From contig NZ_AP014624.1 of NCBI RefSeq assembly GCF_000829375.1, positions 248,001 through 312,000 on the forward strand: a stretch of DNA of 64,000 nt. The letters are read 5' to 3'. Numbering within the stretch: the first letter of the stretch is position 1; every line of letters starts with the position of its first letter. Position numbers and translations under genes: made by a program. Below the pieces are notes generated by a model. That model saw nothing but the letters and a program-made list of their open reading frames with translations, was not told the origin of the DNA and searched no databases. Positions 1 to 8,843 of this stretch are shown in pieces. This DNA is from Chryseobacterium sp. StRB126. GTDB taxonomy: Bacteria > Bacteroidota > Bacteroidia > Flavobacteriales > Weeksellaceae.

Positions 1-101
1 CGGATTCTTTCGGAACTCCATTCTGGGAATTCCTTTTCCAAATCCATATTAGTAAGAACCAATTCGGGCAAATAATATTCTATTTTAGAAATTCTTATCA
101 T
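1..101 (-). CDS. 3-oxoacyl-ACP synthase III (FabH-like), 5' end only
   Basis: The first 33 codons of a minus-strand gene are visible, starting with ATG at 101-99 and running off the left edge. The peptide begins MIRISKIEYYLPE and continues to an LEKEFPEWSSER stretch. This is the usual N-terminus of ketoacyl-ACP synthase III proteins in Bacteroidota, which condense an acyl-CoA or acyl starter with malonyl-ACP. No catalytic residue lies in the visible part. It is divergent from the polysaccharide operon that starts at about 143, so the roughly 40 bases between them must hold the 5' signals of both. Whether this is the housekeeping FabH or a KAS III paralogue used in secondary lipid synthesis cannot be told from this fragment. 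Confidence 0.7.
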   Translation of the reverse strand, partial: MIRISKIEYYLPELVLTNMDLEKEFPEWSSERI

Positions 102-142
102 ATAAATTCTTTTCTTTGTATGAGAAAAACAAATTTAGAATA

Positions 143-706
143 ATGATATTTATATATCGTATCATATTAAAAATTCATACCACTTATCAGTACCTTATCA
201 AGAGAATCTATCTCAAAATTTGTATTGCTAAAGGATTAAAGGTAGGAAAAAATGTTCGTTTTGTAGAAGTTCCCGAATTAGGTACGGAACCTTTTTTAAT
301 TGAAATAGGTGACGAAACAACACTTTCTAATAATGTTAGATTCATTAATCATGACGGCGGATATAATGCCTTACATTTTTTCGAAAAATATAAGGATGTA
401 AGAGCTTTCGGGCGCATAAAAATTGGGAAACAGTGCTTTATTGGTGCAGACACCATCATCATGCTCGGCTCAGAAATAGGTGATAACTGTGTATTGGGAG
501 CAGGTTCCATTTTAACTTCCTCTATGCCAAACGGAACGGTGTATGCCGGAATTCCTGCAAAATTTATCTGCACTATTGAAGAATATGGTGACAAAGCATT
601 AAAAAACAATGTCATGTATCCAAGAGAGCTCGAAGCAGACAGACCTAAACTGGAAGCTTATGTAAGTGAGCATCTTCCTCATACTTATAAACCTATAAAA
701 AAATAA
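143..706 (+). CDS. Hexapeptide-repeat acyltransferase (LbH family), polysaccharide modification
   Basis: A 187-residue protein reading from ATG 143; an in-frame TTG at 116 would add nine residues and cannot be excluded. The N-terminal 30 residues are basic and hydrophobic. From about residue 60 there are left-handed beta-helix repeats with the [IV]G-[DN] spacing, including IGDETTLSNNV, the probable catalytic-loop sequence INHDGG, and IGADTIIMLGSEIGDNCVLGAG. The end (VYAGIPAKFI) is the typical trimeric acetyltransferase closing motif. Such enzymes transfer acetyl groups from acetyl-CoA to sugars of O-antigen or capsule. Its stop codon directly abuts the ATG of a glycosyltransferase, so the two are translationally linked. 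The acceptor sugar is unknown. Confidence 0.8.
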   Translation: MIFIYRIILKIHTTYQYLIKRIYLKICIAKGLKVGKNVRFVEVPELGTEPFLIEIGDETTLSNNVRFINHDGGYNALHFFEKYKDVRAFGRIKIGKQCFIGADTIIMLGSEIGDNCVLGAGSILTSSMPNGTVYAGIPAKFICTIEEYGDKALKNNVMYPRELEADRPKLEAYVSEHLPHTYKPIKK

Positions 707-1858
707 ATGTCTGAAAAAAAGAAAATTCTCATTAGAATCGGTTCCCTTCGCCATGGTGGTGCAGAAAAAGTTCTAGTCAACTTTCTTAAAAACCTTCCCA
801 AAGATAAATATGAAGTTGATCTTTTGATTAACCTCTATACAGGAATGTACATCCAAGAAGTTCCTTCTTGGGTAAAATTGCATTATCTCCTGAAAGGGGA
901 AATGATTACCACCAATAAACCTCATGAAATTCCTGTAAAGGCATTCAGGGTATTGTATCAGAAAATGTTCCTGATATTCCCTTCTCTTCTCTATAAGTTT
1001 ATATTAAAAAATAAAAAATACGATGTAGAAATTGCGGCTATTCATGGGATGTACAAAGAAGTATTATCCAGTCCGCAAAAGGATTCCAAAAAGATCGTAT
1101 GGGTTCAGAATGACATCTTTAATCTGAAAGAATACACTCCTGACGTAATCAGACAGTTTTTTAAATTTGACAGAATCCTGGTCATTTCCAACAAGCTTAA
1201 AGAGGAAATGCAGAAGCTGTCCCGTACTGAAAAAGAAAAACAGGCTGTTGTTAAGATCTTCAACCCTATTGACTCTCAGGATACACTCCATAAAGCAGAA
1301 GTTAAAATTGACGACTACCCTTTTTCCAAGGATCTTCCAACCTTTGTAACTATAGGCACGGTATATCCACAAAAGGGTTATGACAGGCTTTTGGATGTTC
1401 ATAAAAGATTAATGGATGAGGGCTTGAAACATCAGATTATCATTATTGGAGATGGATTTGACTTTGACAATATCCATGCAAAACTTAATCAATTGGGACT
1501 TCAGGAGACGGTAAAAATGCTTGGCTTCAGAAGCAATCCTTATCCCTATCTTAAAAAATCGGATTTTTATATAATGTCATCCCGACATGAAGGATTCCCC
1601 ACCATTATTGCAGAAGCTCTTATCCTGAATAAACCTGTAGTTTCCACAGATGTTTCGGGAATCAAAGACCTGCTTCAGGATGGAAAGCTAGGTCTCATTA
1701 CCCCTAATTCTGAGGACGGAATTTATGAAGGAATGAAACAGTTCTTAACTAACAATGAGCTTTCCAAACAATATGAAAGGGAAATAGCTCATACAGATCT
1801 TCCGTTTGTGCTTGAAAAATCAGTAGCGCATCTTCAGGAAATCATTGATAATGTATAA
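707..1858 (+). CDS. Glycosyltransferase family 4 (GT-B fold)
   Basis: A 383-residue protein starting at the base after the previous stop codon. It opens with ILIRIGSLRHGGAEKVLVN, the glycine-rich N-terminal loop of retaining GT4 enzymes. The C-terminal half has the nucleotide-sugar binding features of the family: FVTIGTVYPQKGYDRLL at about residue 213 and the EX7E motif in EGFPTIIAEAL at about 303-313, followed by KPVVSTDVSG. It probably adds a sugar to a lipid-linked surface glycan at the cytoplasmic face of the inner membrane. Two acetyltransferase-like genes on either side suggest that the glycan is O-acetylated. Donor and acceptor cannot be read from sequence. Confidence 0.9.
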   Translation: MSEKKKILIRIGSLRHGGAEKVLVNFLKNLPKDKYEVDLLINLYTGMYIQEVPSWVKLHYLLKGEMITTNKPHEIPVKAFRVLYQKMFLIFPSLLYKFILKNKKYDVEIAAIHGMYKEVLSSPQKDSKKIVWVQNDIFNLKEYTPDVIRQFFKFDRILVISNKLKEEMQKLSRTEKEKQAVVKIFNPIDSQDTLHKAEVKIDDYPFSKDLPTFVTIGTVYPQKGYDRLLDVHKRLMDEGLKHQIIIIGDGFDFDNIHAKLNQLGLQETVKMLGFRSNPYPYLKKSDFYIMSSRHEGFPTIIAEALILNKPVVSTDVSGIKDLLQDGKLGLITPNSEDGIYEGMKQFLTNNELSKQYEREIAHTDLPFVLEKSVAHLQEIIDNV

Positions 1859-1869
1859 AATATTTTGTT

Positions 1870-2427
1870 ATGCCAGAATATACAGCAATACAGAAAGATT
1901 TTTACAGGGAAAGCGGTAAATGGCTTTCTACAGTGGGGATTTGGAAAAAATTCATCAATCCTAATCTTCATTATCTCTATATCCTCAGAAAAGCTCAGAA
2001 ACATCAGAAAAAATCTGTTTCCGGCTTATTCTGGAGATTTATTTTAAGGCATTACCAGATCAAGTATGGATTCCAGATTTATCCTGAAACACAGATCGGA
2101 GAAGGTTTGTATTTGGGGCATTGGGGCACACTTGTTATCAACCCTAAAGCTAAAATCGGTAAAAACTGTAATATTGCCCAAGGTGTTACGATCGGACAGC
2201 AGAACAGAGGTAAAAATGAAGGCTATCCTGTTATTGGTGATGAAGTATGGATAGGTCCAAACGCCGTCATTGTCGGCAGTGTAAACATAGGAAACAATGT
2301 TTTGATTGCACCCAATGCATATGTAAATTTTGATGTTCCTGAAAATTCTATGGTTATGGGAAATCCCGGCAAGATTTACGCGGCAGAAAACGCCACCCAA
2401 GGATATATTAATAATAAAGTATCTTAA
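1870..2427 (+). CDS. Serine acetyltransferase-like hexapeptide acyltransferase
   Basis: A 185-residue protein, 11 nt after the glycosyltransferase stop. It has a helical N-terminus of about 70 residues, then beta-helix repeats: IGEGLYLGHWGTLVINPKA, IGKNCNIAQGVTIG, IGDEVWIGPNAVIVGSVNIG, ending in GNPGKI. The arrangement resembles CysE-type serine acetyltransferases and their capsule-locus relatives (EpsI/CapG type). The HWGTLVI and IAQGVTIG segments correspond to the acetyl-CoA/active-site face. Third gene of the polysaccharide cluster, so sugar O-acetylation is more likely than cysteine synthesis. Its stop codon overlaps the stop codon of the convergent DUF2306 gene by four bases. Confidence 0.82.
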   Translation: MPEYTAIQKDFYRESGKWLSTVGIWKKFINPNLHYLYILRKAQKHQKKSVSGLFWRFILRHYQIKYGFQIYPETQIGEGLYLGHWGTLVINPKAKIGKNCNIAQGVTIGQQNRGKNEGYPVIGDEVWIGPNAVIVGSVNIGNNVLIAPNAYVNFDVPENSMVMGNPGKIYAAENATQGYINNKVS

Positions 2428-3038
2428 TTAATTTCAAGATTCTTTTTATTAATCCAATAAGCTACCAACAAGTTGGGAAGCCAGCATAGCCATGCTACCG
2501 CAAGGTAGGATTTGTCGGGATCATGGCTGATACTCTGCAATAAAGGATACCAAAGTCTTAACGTTACCGCAGCAAAGGTACAGGCATAACTGTAAACCAT
2601 AAACTGTTGGTGTTTTATCACGTTCCTTTTTCTAATCTGAATTACTCCGGCTAGCGTTGTAATAAACCATGTAAATCCCAACATTATAAATCCTACAGAG
2701 GATATAATTCCTCCATTGGCATATATTCCCATGTAAATAGCAGAAACAGAACTTATCAATACAGAAACAACATAGGATTTCCCAATGATCCGGTGAAGTG
2801 TTAGATACTTATTTCGAAACTTGCTGCCAAACTGACGCCAGCCAATAAAAAGAGAGATTCCTCCAAAAATAATATGGACGAAGAATGCAAATTTCCAGAT
2901 TTGGTTTTGGAGAATTTCCAAAGATTTGGATCCCAGAAAAGTATTTTTATGTTCAACAAAAGCATAAATTAAAGGATAGGCACCAATCAGCAATGCTAAA
3001 ATACAGATGATAATAAATAAGGGTTTCCTCATGTCCAT
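2424..3038 (-). CDS. DUF2306 family multi-spanning membrane protein
   Basis: A 204-residue membrane protein with about five to six predicted transmembrane helices. Family marks are the histidine-bearing helices: FFVHIIFGGISLFIGWRQF, the LTLHRIIGKSY loop, and IKHQQFMVYSYACTFAAV. The regularly placed histidines suggest haem or quinone binding as in DUF2306/cytochrome b-like proteins, but no function is established. The sequence CAATTTTG, close to a -7 box, lies about 10 nt upstream of the start on the minus strand. It converges on the polysaccharide operon with a 4-nt overlap of stop codons and no terminator between them. Confidence 0.75.
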   Translation of the reverse strand: MDMRKPLFIIICILALLIGAYPLIYAFVEHKNTFLGSKSLEILQNQIWKFAFFVHIIFGGISLFIGWRQFGSKFRNKYLTLHRIIGKSYVVSVLISSVSAIYMGIYANGGIISSVGFIMLGFTWFITTLAGVIQIRKRNVIKHQQFMVYSYACTFAAVTLRLWYPLLQSISHDPDKSYLAVAWLCWLPNLLVAYWINKKNLEIN

Positions 3039-3129
3039 TGATTTTTTTTACAAAATTGGGCATAAAGAAAGGCTCAACTGTTCCAAAATGAAAGATGAAA
3101 CCAATATTATATTACTTATTATCTGATAC

Positions 3130-4239
3130 TTACGATTCCAGAGTGAGATTTTTGCTTTTTATAAAATCTCTGGGAGAACAATTCATATATTTCTTAAAAT
3201 TCCGGTTAAAAGATGTCTTTGAATTGAAACCACTTTCAAAGGCTAATGACAGAATCGTGTATTTATGATTTTCAGGAAGGCTTGCTATTCTTTTAAACTC
3301 TTCAACCCGCTGACGGTTGATATAGTCATAAAAATTTTTGTTCTCCACTGAATTAATTACCTGGGATAATATATTTGGATGAACATCCAGCAATTGCGCC
3401 ACATAATTCAGGTTAAGGTCAGGATCTTTATACAGTTTTTCTTGCGCCATTCTCGCTATCAGTTTTTCATAAACAGTCTTTATAATATTATCTCCAGGAG
3501 AGTTTTTCTGATACTTTACAAATTCATTTCCAACTGTTTTTTCAGCAATAGGCAAATCCAAAATACCAACACGGCTGATGCCAAAATAAGCAGCAACAAG
3601 AATAAACAGAACCACCATTGAAAAAATAAGAATATCATTTCTTATGATAACGGCCATCCATATCAACGCAATTCCCGTAATAAGATAGTATGACCAGTTC
3701 AGGTTAATCTTTTCGGTATTGGAATATTGATTGGAAATTTTCTGCTTGTATTTTTTGATCGCAAGAAGACTCAGCAATACATACAATACTCCTGAAAAAT
3801 TCATTAAAACTTTAATCACATCGCTCAATATTTCATATCCTTTTCCTTTGTTTTGATAAACCGTCATTCTATCTTGAGGAGACAGCATCAGAAACTGAAA
3901 CAGGATCAGATAAATGATCAGAACAGGAGCCCAATTTAATAGCCAGCCCTTTTTACCCGGATTTCTTCCCGTTACATATAAAATATACAAATACAGCATA
4001 GGCCCATGAATAAAGGGTAAAAGCAGTTCGTATCCGAGGAGATAAGGATATTTTAAATACCCTTCTGAACGTAATAATATGAAAAAAACAAGATGAACAC
4101 CGATTATCAAAAACCAGATGGCTAAAAGAAAATCCTGTGTTTTCTTTTTCTGCTTTCCTAGTATCAGTAAAGATGAAAAACAGGCGATAAAAATGCCTGC
4201 CCAATACAATATTCCCAGATCAAAATCTGCCATTACCAT
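3130..4239 (-). CDS. Membrane-anchored AraC-family transcriptional regulator
   Basis: A 369-residue protein. Residues 1 to about 225 form about seven hydrophobic helices (starting LGILYWAGIFIACFSSLLIL). After a cytoplasmic linker, the last 100 residues are an AraC/XylS DNA-binding domain with two helix-turn-helices: LNYVAQLLDVHPNILSQVIN and ILSLAFESGFNSKTSFNRNF, ending KYMNCSPRDF. This one-protein design with a 7TM sensor and an AraC output is common in Flavobacteriia. Two ATGs (4239 and 4233) are possible starts. The signal and targets are unknown; DUF2306 lies downstream on the same strand after 91 nt, so co-transcription is possible. Confidence 0.85.
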   Translation of the reverse strand: MVMADFDLGILYWAGIFIACFSSLLILGKQKKKTQDFLLAIWFLIIGVHLVFFILLRSEGYLKYPYLLGYELLLPFIHGPMLYLYILYVTGRNPGKKGWLLNWAPVLIIYLILFQFLMLSPQDRMTVYQNKGKGYEILSDVIKVLMNFSGVLYVLLSLLAIKKYKQKISNQYSNTEKINLNWSYYLITGIALIWMAVIIRNDILIFSMVVLFILVAAYFGISRVGILDLPIAEKTVGNEFVKYQKNSPGDNIIKTVYEKLIARMAQEKLYKDPDLNLNYVAQLLDVHPNILSQVINSVENKNFYDYINRQRVEEFKRIASLPENHKYTILSLAFESGFNSKTSFNRNFKKYMNCSPRDFIKSKNLTLES

Positions 4240-4620
4240 TATAGGGTTAAAATCAGAGTTTGAATTTATTCATTTTTCTACAGTAAATGACTATTTATTT
4301 TCAATAGGTATACCCAATTCCTTTGAAAAATTTAAAAATTTAAAAATATTTTAATCTTCAGATTTTATTTTATGATTTATACTTTGTAATTTTATCTTAG
4401 TTTTAAACGTTTGGATTATTGAAGAACCCTTATTCACGCTAAGGCAAAGGATATCGGAATATTAGACATGATTTTAAGCATATTTTAATATTAAACTTTG
4501 TTAAAAGTGGAGAGTTTTTCTGCAAAAAGTATATTTTTGCATAATTATTGATTCGATCTATTGATTTCGAAAATAATTTAAACGAAATAAATAATTATAA
4601 ACCTTTTAAAATTTAAAATT
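4240..4620. other. Intergenic region between divergent AraC regulator and carbonic anhydrase
   Basis: A very AT-rich stretch of 381 bp without a convincing ORF. It holds the 5' signals of the AraC regulator (minus) and of the carbon cluster (plus). Apart from the -7 box at 4532-4539 I see only short A/T runs, including a tandem AAAATTTAAA-type repeat near 4327-4350. Confidence 0.6.
4532..4539 (+). promoter_or_regulatory. Predicted -7 box TATTTTTG for carbonic anhydrase cluster
   Basis: Matches the Bacteroidota primary-sigma consensus TAnnTTTG. It would give an untranslated leader of about 75-80 nt before ATG 4621. No clear -33 TTTG at the 19-nt spacing. Confidence 0.45.
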
Positions 4621-5289
4621 ATGTCACAATCGTACGAAGTTATTTTTGAGAACAATAAGAAATGGGTAGAATCTAAGGTTTCAGCAGATCCAAATTTCTT
4701 CAAAGAGCTGGCAAAAACTCAACACCCTGACTATCTTTATATAGGATGTTCAGACAGTAGAGCTACAGCTGAAGAACTGATGGGAGCAAAACCAGGAGAA
4801 GTTTTTGTTCACAGAAACATCGCAAATGTTGTGAATACTTTAGATATGAGTTCCACCGCAGTTATTCAATATGCTGTAGAACATCTTAAGGTAAAACACA
4901 TTATCGTATGTGGACATTATAACTGTGGCGGTGTAAAAGCAGCGATGACTCCTCAGGATTTAGGATTATTGAATCCCTGGTTGAGAAATATTCGTGATGT
5001 TTACAGATTACACCAGGCAGAACTTGATTCTATCGAAGATGAAGATAAGCGTTATGATAGATTGGTTGAACTGAATGTTCAGGAACAATGTATCAACGTC
5101 ATCAAAATGGCCTGCGTACAGGAAAGGTATATTCTAGAAGAACAACCTGTTGTACATGGCTGGGTATTTGACCTTAGAACAGGTAAAATTATTGATCTGG
5201 AGATTGATTTTGAGAAAATCTTAAAAGACATCCAAAAGATCTACAACCTTACCAGCTCTGATTGGGTAATGAGCAGAAAGACTAAATAG
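4621..5289 (+). CDS. Beta-class carbonic anhydrase
   Basis: A 222-residue cytoplasmic enzyme that interconverts CO2 and bicarbonate. Zinc ligands are visible as Cys43 in GCSDSR, His99 and Cys102 in GHYNCGG; the catalytic Asp45-Arg47 dyad is intact. Length and motifs fit the classical plant/E. coli Can type. It opens a four-gene plus-strand cluster with a secreted small protein, a SulP transporter and a second beta-carbonic anhydrase, which points to bicarbonate supply for carboxylation reactions and pH control at ambient CO2. It starts at ATG 4621, the only start before the conserved block. Confidence 0.95.
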   Translation: MSQSYEVIFENNKKWVESKVSADPNFFKELAKTQHPDYLYIGCSDSRATAEELMGAKPGEVFVHRNIANVVNTLDMSSTAVIQYAVEHLKVKHIIVCGHYNCGGVKAAMTPQDLGLLNPWLRNIRDVYRLHQAELDSIEDEDKRYDRLVELNVQEQCINVIKMACVQERYILEEQPVVHGWVFDLRTGKIIDLEIDFEKILKDIQKIYNLTSSDWVMSRKTK

Positions 5290-5311
5290 TTTTTCTAAAA
5301 AAGAATGTAAA

Positions 5312-5611
5312 ATGAAATTCTGGAGTATTATTGTATTAACGTTTTTTCTGAATTTTACAGCGCTGCCAAGCATTGCTGCGGTGGCAGGCTGGGACATTCT
5401 TAGAACGAATATAATAGTAAATGAAGAAGAACCCCACTCTCATCCCTCCTCTTTTATTGTTTACGAAAAGACGCTTCCAAAGCCTTTAGATGTTTTCGAC
5501 TATCTGAAGTTTTCTGAGCCTGCACCTCAGTCTATGTCTTTCGTACTGGTAGATGATTCCTTTCATCTGTCTCCTTTACTTAGTATATTTTCTCCGCCTC
5601 CGGAAGCTTAA
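5312..5611 (+). CDS. Small secreted/periplasmic protein of unknown function
   Basis: A 99-residue protein, 22 nt after the carbonic anhydrase stop. Residues 1-22 form a signal peptide (hydrophobic FWSIIVLTFFLNF, then a small-residue cleavage region around SIAAVAG). The mature part is acidic and His/Pro-containing (EEEPHSHP) and ends in the proline-rich tail SIFSPPPEA. I recognise no domain. Its place inside the bicarbonate cluster suggests a periplasmic accessory, and the EEPHSHP cluster could bind metal, but this is inference only. Confidence 0.65.
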   Translation: MKFWSIIVLTFFLNFTALPSIAAVAGWDILRTNIIVNEEEPHSHPSSFIVYEKTLPKPLDVFDYLKFSEPAPQSMSFVLVDDSFHLSPLLSIFSPPPEA

Positions 5612-5759
5612 TTTTAAAGTAGTAGTTAGATTTTTTTATAGTTATTCATGCCTTTTCAGGTAGTGGATAAGCTGTTTATGCTTTAAAATTAATTTTCCAA
5701 TCTTTTATAATTGATTATTTAAGAATAAATCAATCGGTTATAATATTTTCAAAAATATC

Positions 5760-7352
5760 ATGAAAAAAACATCATTATTAGGAGGAATCAAGGAGAATTT
5801 CCCTTCCGGACTCGTTGTATTCTTAGTAGCACTTCCATTGTGCTTAGGAATCGCTTTAGCATCTGGAGCGCCACCATTATCCGGGGTTATTTCCGGAATT
5901 GTAGGTGGTCTTGTTGTAGGATTTCTTAGTAATTCAAACATATCGGTTTCCGGACCTGCAGCAGGTCTTACCGCTATTGTATTAACTGCAATTACGGACC
6001 TTGGAGCGTTTGAACTGTTCTTATGTGCCGGAATCATTGCTGGCTTAATTCAATTGATCTTAGGCTTTGTAAGAGCTGGTAGTATTTCCAATTATTTTCC
6101 CAATAACGTTATTGAAGGAATGCTTGCAGCCATTGGTATCATTATTATTTTAAAACAAATTCCTCACGCACTGGGGTTTGATAAGGATTATGAAGGAAAC
6201 CAATCTTTGTTCAGCAATGGCTTGAATTTCAATTATTTTACAGAACTATTCGGAGCTACTCATCCCGGAGCTATTCTTGTAACACTTGTATCCGTTGGGA
6301 TTCTCATTGCGTGGGATAAATTTCCTGCTCTTAAAAGAATGAAAATGCTTCCTGGAGCTTTAGTAGCAGTAGTTGCCGGAATATTATTAAATGAATTATT
6401 CAAATTATCAGCCAGCTCATTGGCGATTGGTACAGAGCACTTAGTATCATTACCTGTCCCGAAATCATTGGATGATTTTAAGAATCTGATTACCATGCCG
6501 GATTTTGGAGGTTTTACCAATCCTAAAGTATGGATCGTGGGAGCAACTATTGCTATTGTAGCTTCTATTGAAACATTACTTTGTATTGAGGCTTCGGACA
6601 GATTAGATAAGCAAAGAAGAATTACAGATACCAATCTTGAGCTTAAGGCACAGGGAATAGGGAACTTAATAAGTTCATTTATTGGTGGACTTCCTATGAC
6701 TTCCGTAGTAGTGAGAAGTTCTGCTAATGCCAACGCAGGAGCTACTTCTAAATCATCCGCGATGATCCACGGTGTTCTTCTATTGGTGTGTGTACTTACC
6801 ATTCCTTTTATTCTGAACCTTATCCCGTTGGCAACTCTTGCTGCTGTTTTAATCCTTGTAGGATATAAACTGGCAAAGCCTGCAACCTTCAAACATTTCT
6901 GGCATCTTGGAAAATTCCAGTTTGTACCATTTGTGGCAACGGTTGTAGCGGTTGTAGCAACAGACTTGTTAAAAGGCGTTGGAATTGGTCTTGCAATCTC
7001 TGTATTCTATATCCTTCAGGGAAATATGAAAAGAGCTTATTATCTGAGCAGAGAAAAACTGGATGATGCAGATGGCATCAAGATCAAACTGGCTGAAGAA
7101 GTATCATTCTTAAATAAGGCAGCCATCAAAAAAACATTGAAAAACATTAAATCTAACTCTACTGTAATTATTGACGCAAGAGAAACTTCATATATCGCGA
7201 CAGATGTACTGGAAATGATCCAGGATTTTGCTAACATCCGCGCAAAAGAAGAAGACATCAATGTGGAACTTCTGGGCTTCAAAACCTCATACAAAGATTA
7301 TGAAAGAAGCGAAGATTCTCACATTTTGATTACTCACAAAAGAGCGATGTAA
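5760..7352 (+). CDS. SulP-family anion transporter, probable bicarbonate importer (BicA-like)
   Basis: A 530-residue inner-membrane transporter. Residues 1 to about 420 have 10-14 hydrophobic helices with the SulP start ENFPSGLVVFLVALPLCLGIALASG and the VSGPAAGLTAIV segment that contributes to the substrate site. Residues about 430-530 form a cytoplasmic STAS domain (STVIIDARETSYIATDVLEMI). SulP proteins carry sulfate or bicarbonate, often with Na+. Flanking by two carbonic anhydrases strongly favours bicarbonate. It sits 148 nt after the small secreted protein and 53 nt before the second carbonic anhydrase, so it is probably one transcription unit. Confidence 0.88.
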   Translation: MKKTSLLGGIKENFPSGLVVFLVALPLCLGIALASGAPPLSGVISGIVGGLVVGFLSNSNISVSGPAAGLTAIVLTAITDLGAFELFLCAGIIAGLIQLILGFVRAGSISNYFPNNVIEGMLAAIGIIIILKQIPHALGFDKDYEGNQSLFSNGLNFNYFTELFGATHPGAILVTLVSVGILIAWDKFPALKRMKMLPGALVAVVAGILLNELFKLSASSLAIGTEHLVSLPVPKSLDDFKNLITMPDFGGFTNPKVWIVGATIAIVASIETLLCIEASDRLDKQRRITDTNLELKAQGIGNLISSFIGGLPMTSVVVRSSANANAGATSKSSAMIHGVLLLVCVLTIPFILNLIPLATLAAVLILVGYKLAKPATFKHFWHLGKFQFVPFVATVVAVVATDLLKGVGIGLAISVFYILQGNMKRAYYLSREKLDDADGIKIKLAEEVSFLNKAAIKKTLKNIKSNSTVIIDARETSYIATDVLEMIQDFANIRAKEEDINVELLGFKTSYKDYERSEDSHILITHKRAM

Positions 7353-7405
7353 GCTCAAACCCATTTTATTTTAAACTTAACAATTCAACAAACAACTAAA
7401 ATTAT

Positions 7406-8041
7406 ATGAAAGCACATACATACGAAACTCAGTCTACCATTACTCCTGAAAAAGCATTAGAATTTTTAAAGGAAGGAAACCAAAGGTTCGTTAATAACCT
7501 TAAAGCCAACAGAGACCTTCTGGAGCAGGTAAATGCAACCCGTGAAGGACAGTGGCCTTTTGCAGTAGTTTTGAGCTGCATAGACAGCCGTACTTCTGCA
7601 GAATTGATTTTCGACCAAGGATTGGGTGACGTTTTCAGTATCAGAATTGCTGGTAATTTTGTAAATCAGGACATTTTAGGTTCTATGGAATTTGGCTGTA
7701 ACGTTGCAGGTTCTAAACTGATAGTGGTCTTAGGACACACTAAATGTGGAGCTCTGAAAGGAGGTCTTGATGCAGCACAGATTGAAGGGATGGGCATGGA
7801 TAACCTAAACCACCTTATCAATCATTTTAACCCAATTATCAATGACATCATTGAAGAAAATGAAGAACGTTCATCAAAAAACAGTTCTCTTTTAGAAAGA
7901 CTTAATCACCAGAACGTAAAAAGTGCTATAGAAGACATCCGTAACCAAAGCTCAACACTTAAAAGGCTAGAAGAAGAAGGAAAAATTAAGATTGTTGGTG
8001 CTAACTACGATGTTGAGACCGGCGCAGTAAGCTGGTTATAG
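7406..8041 (+). CDS. Second beta-class carbonic anhydrase
   Basis: A 211-residue enzyme of a different beta-carbonic anhydrase branch from the first one. It has zinc ligands Cys58 (SCIDSR), His111 and Cys114 (GHTKCGALKGG), and Asp60/Arg62 are intact. The N-terminus (TPEKALEFLKEGNQRFVNN) is typical of the group that often travels with SulP transporters. No signal peptide, so it is cytoplasmic: it may take bicarbonate directly after import. It is the last gene of the cluster, followed after about 90 nt by a strong terminator. Confidence 0.93.
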   Translation: MKAHTYETQSTITPEKALEFLKEGNQRFVNNLKANRDLLEQVNATREGQWPFAVVLSCIDSRTSAELIFDQGLGDVFSIRIAGNFVNQDILGSMEFGCNVAGSKLIVVLGHTKCGALKGGLDAAQIEGMGMDNLNHLINHFNPIINDIIEENEERSSKNSSLLERLNHQNVKSAIEDIRNQSSTLKRLEEEGKIKIVGANYDVETGAVSWL

Positions 8042-8129
8042 AATAATCAAGAGCCTTAAGCTACTTATTAAAAAAGTATAAAACATAGCTCAGATAAATT
8101 GATTGGAAATTAATTTAAATGCATAGCAG

Positions 8130-8160
8130 AAGGCCATCGGAAATCCGATGGCCTTTATTT
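8130..8160 (+). terminator. Rho-independent terminator after the carbon cluster
   Basis: An 11-bp perfect stem (AAGGCCATCGG with CCGATGGCCTT), loop AAAT, followed by a T-rich tract. Confidence 0.9.
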
Positions 8161-8194
8161 ATTCTTATAAAAACTGAAGCAGAAAAATGGCGAA

Positions 8195-8758
8195 TTACTT
8201 TCCGTTAAATCCGGACATTGTATTGTTGATTCCTGCAAATACAAAGGAAAGACCTGCTTTTGAAAAAGTATCGATTCTTTCTGCAAGCTTTTCTGTTTCT
8301 TCTTCATTCCATGTTCCTAATACATAATCTACCTGGCGCCCTGCCGAAAAATCTGCTGAAATTCCAAAACGAAGTCTTGCGTAGTTCTGAGTCTGTAAAA
8401 CTTCATTGATATTCTTAAGCCCATTGTGACCTGCATCCGAGCCTTTACCTTTCAGTCTCAGAGTTCCGAAAGGCAGTGCCAGATCATCTGTTACAATCAG
8501 TACATTTTCCAAAGGAATATTTTCTTTCTGCATCCAGTATCTCACAGCATTTCCGGATAAATTCATATAGGTATCTGGTTTAAGAACAAAAACTTTTCTG
8601 CCCTTATATTTGCCTTCTGCCATCCAGCCGAAATTAGCAGTATTAAATGATACTTCTAGTTTTTCAGCTATTTTTTCAGCAACTTTAAAGCCTATATTAT
8701 GTCGTGTATTTTCATATTCTGAGCCTTTATTTCCCAGCCCAACGATTAAATATTTCAT
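8195..8758 (-). CDS. pth: Peptidyl-tRNA hydrolase
   Basis: A 187-residue cytoplasmic enzyme that releases tRNA from prematurely dissociated peptidyl-tRNA. It has [19 protein letters not shown] with the substrate Asn10 and catalytic His20, and the conserved DDLALPFG and GHNGLK blocks. Length is standard for bacterial Pth. ATG at 8758 is preceded by a -7 box at 8779-8772. Monocistronic: a terminator separates it from the upstream lipoprotein gene. Confidence 0.97.
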   Translation of the reverse strand: MKYLIVGLGNKGSEYENTRHNIGFKVAEKIAEKLEVSFNTANFGWMAEGKYKGRKVFVLKPDTYMNLSGNAVRYWMQKENIPLENVLIVTDDLALPFGTLRLKGKGSDAGHNGLKNINEVLQTQNYARLRFGISADFSAGRQVDYVLGTWNEEETEKLAERIDTFSKAGLSFVFAGINNTMSGFNGK

Positions 8759-8771
8759 CAGAAATTTTTTG

Positions 8772-8779
8772 CAAAATTA
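8772..8779 (-). promoter_or_regulatory. Predicted -7 box TAATTTTG for pth
   Basis: Perfect TAnnTTTG on the minus strand, 13 nt upstream of the pth ATG; a TTG at 8803-8801 could be a loose -33 element (21-nt spacer). Confidence 0.55.
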
Positions 8780-8795
8780 AGAGATAAAAAATAAA

Positions 8796-8822
8796 AAACT
8801 CAACCTTAGGAAGATTGAGTTT
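8796..8822 (-). terminator. Terminator after the 8844-9785 lipoprotein gene
   Basis: Stem AAACTCAA/TTGAGTTT with a short inner CTT/AAG pairing. On the minus strand it is followed by a T-rich run. It overlaps the pth promoter region. Confidence 0.75.
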
Positions 8823-8843
8823 AAATATTGTTGAAAAACTTTT

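Noticed and set aside
6260..6892. A 210-codon minus-strand open frame inside the SulP gene
   Set aside because: Shadow of a strongly supported transporter gene; no promoter and no family motif.
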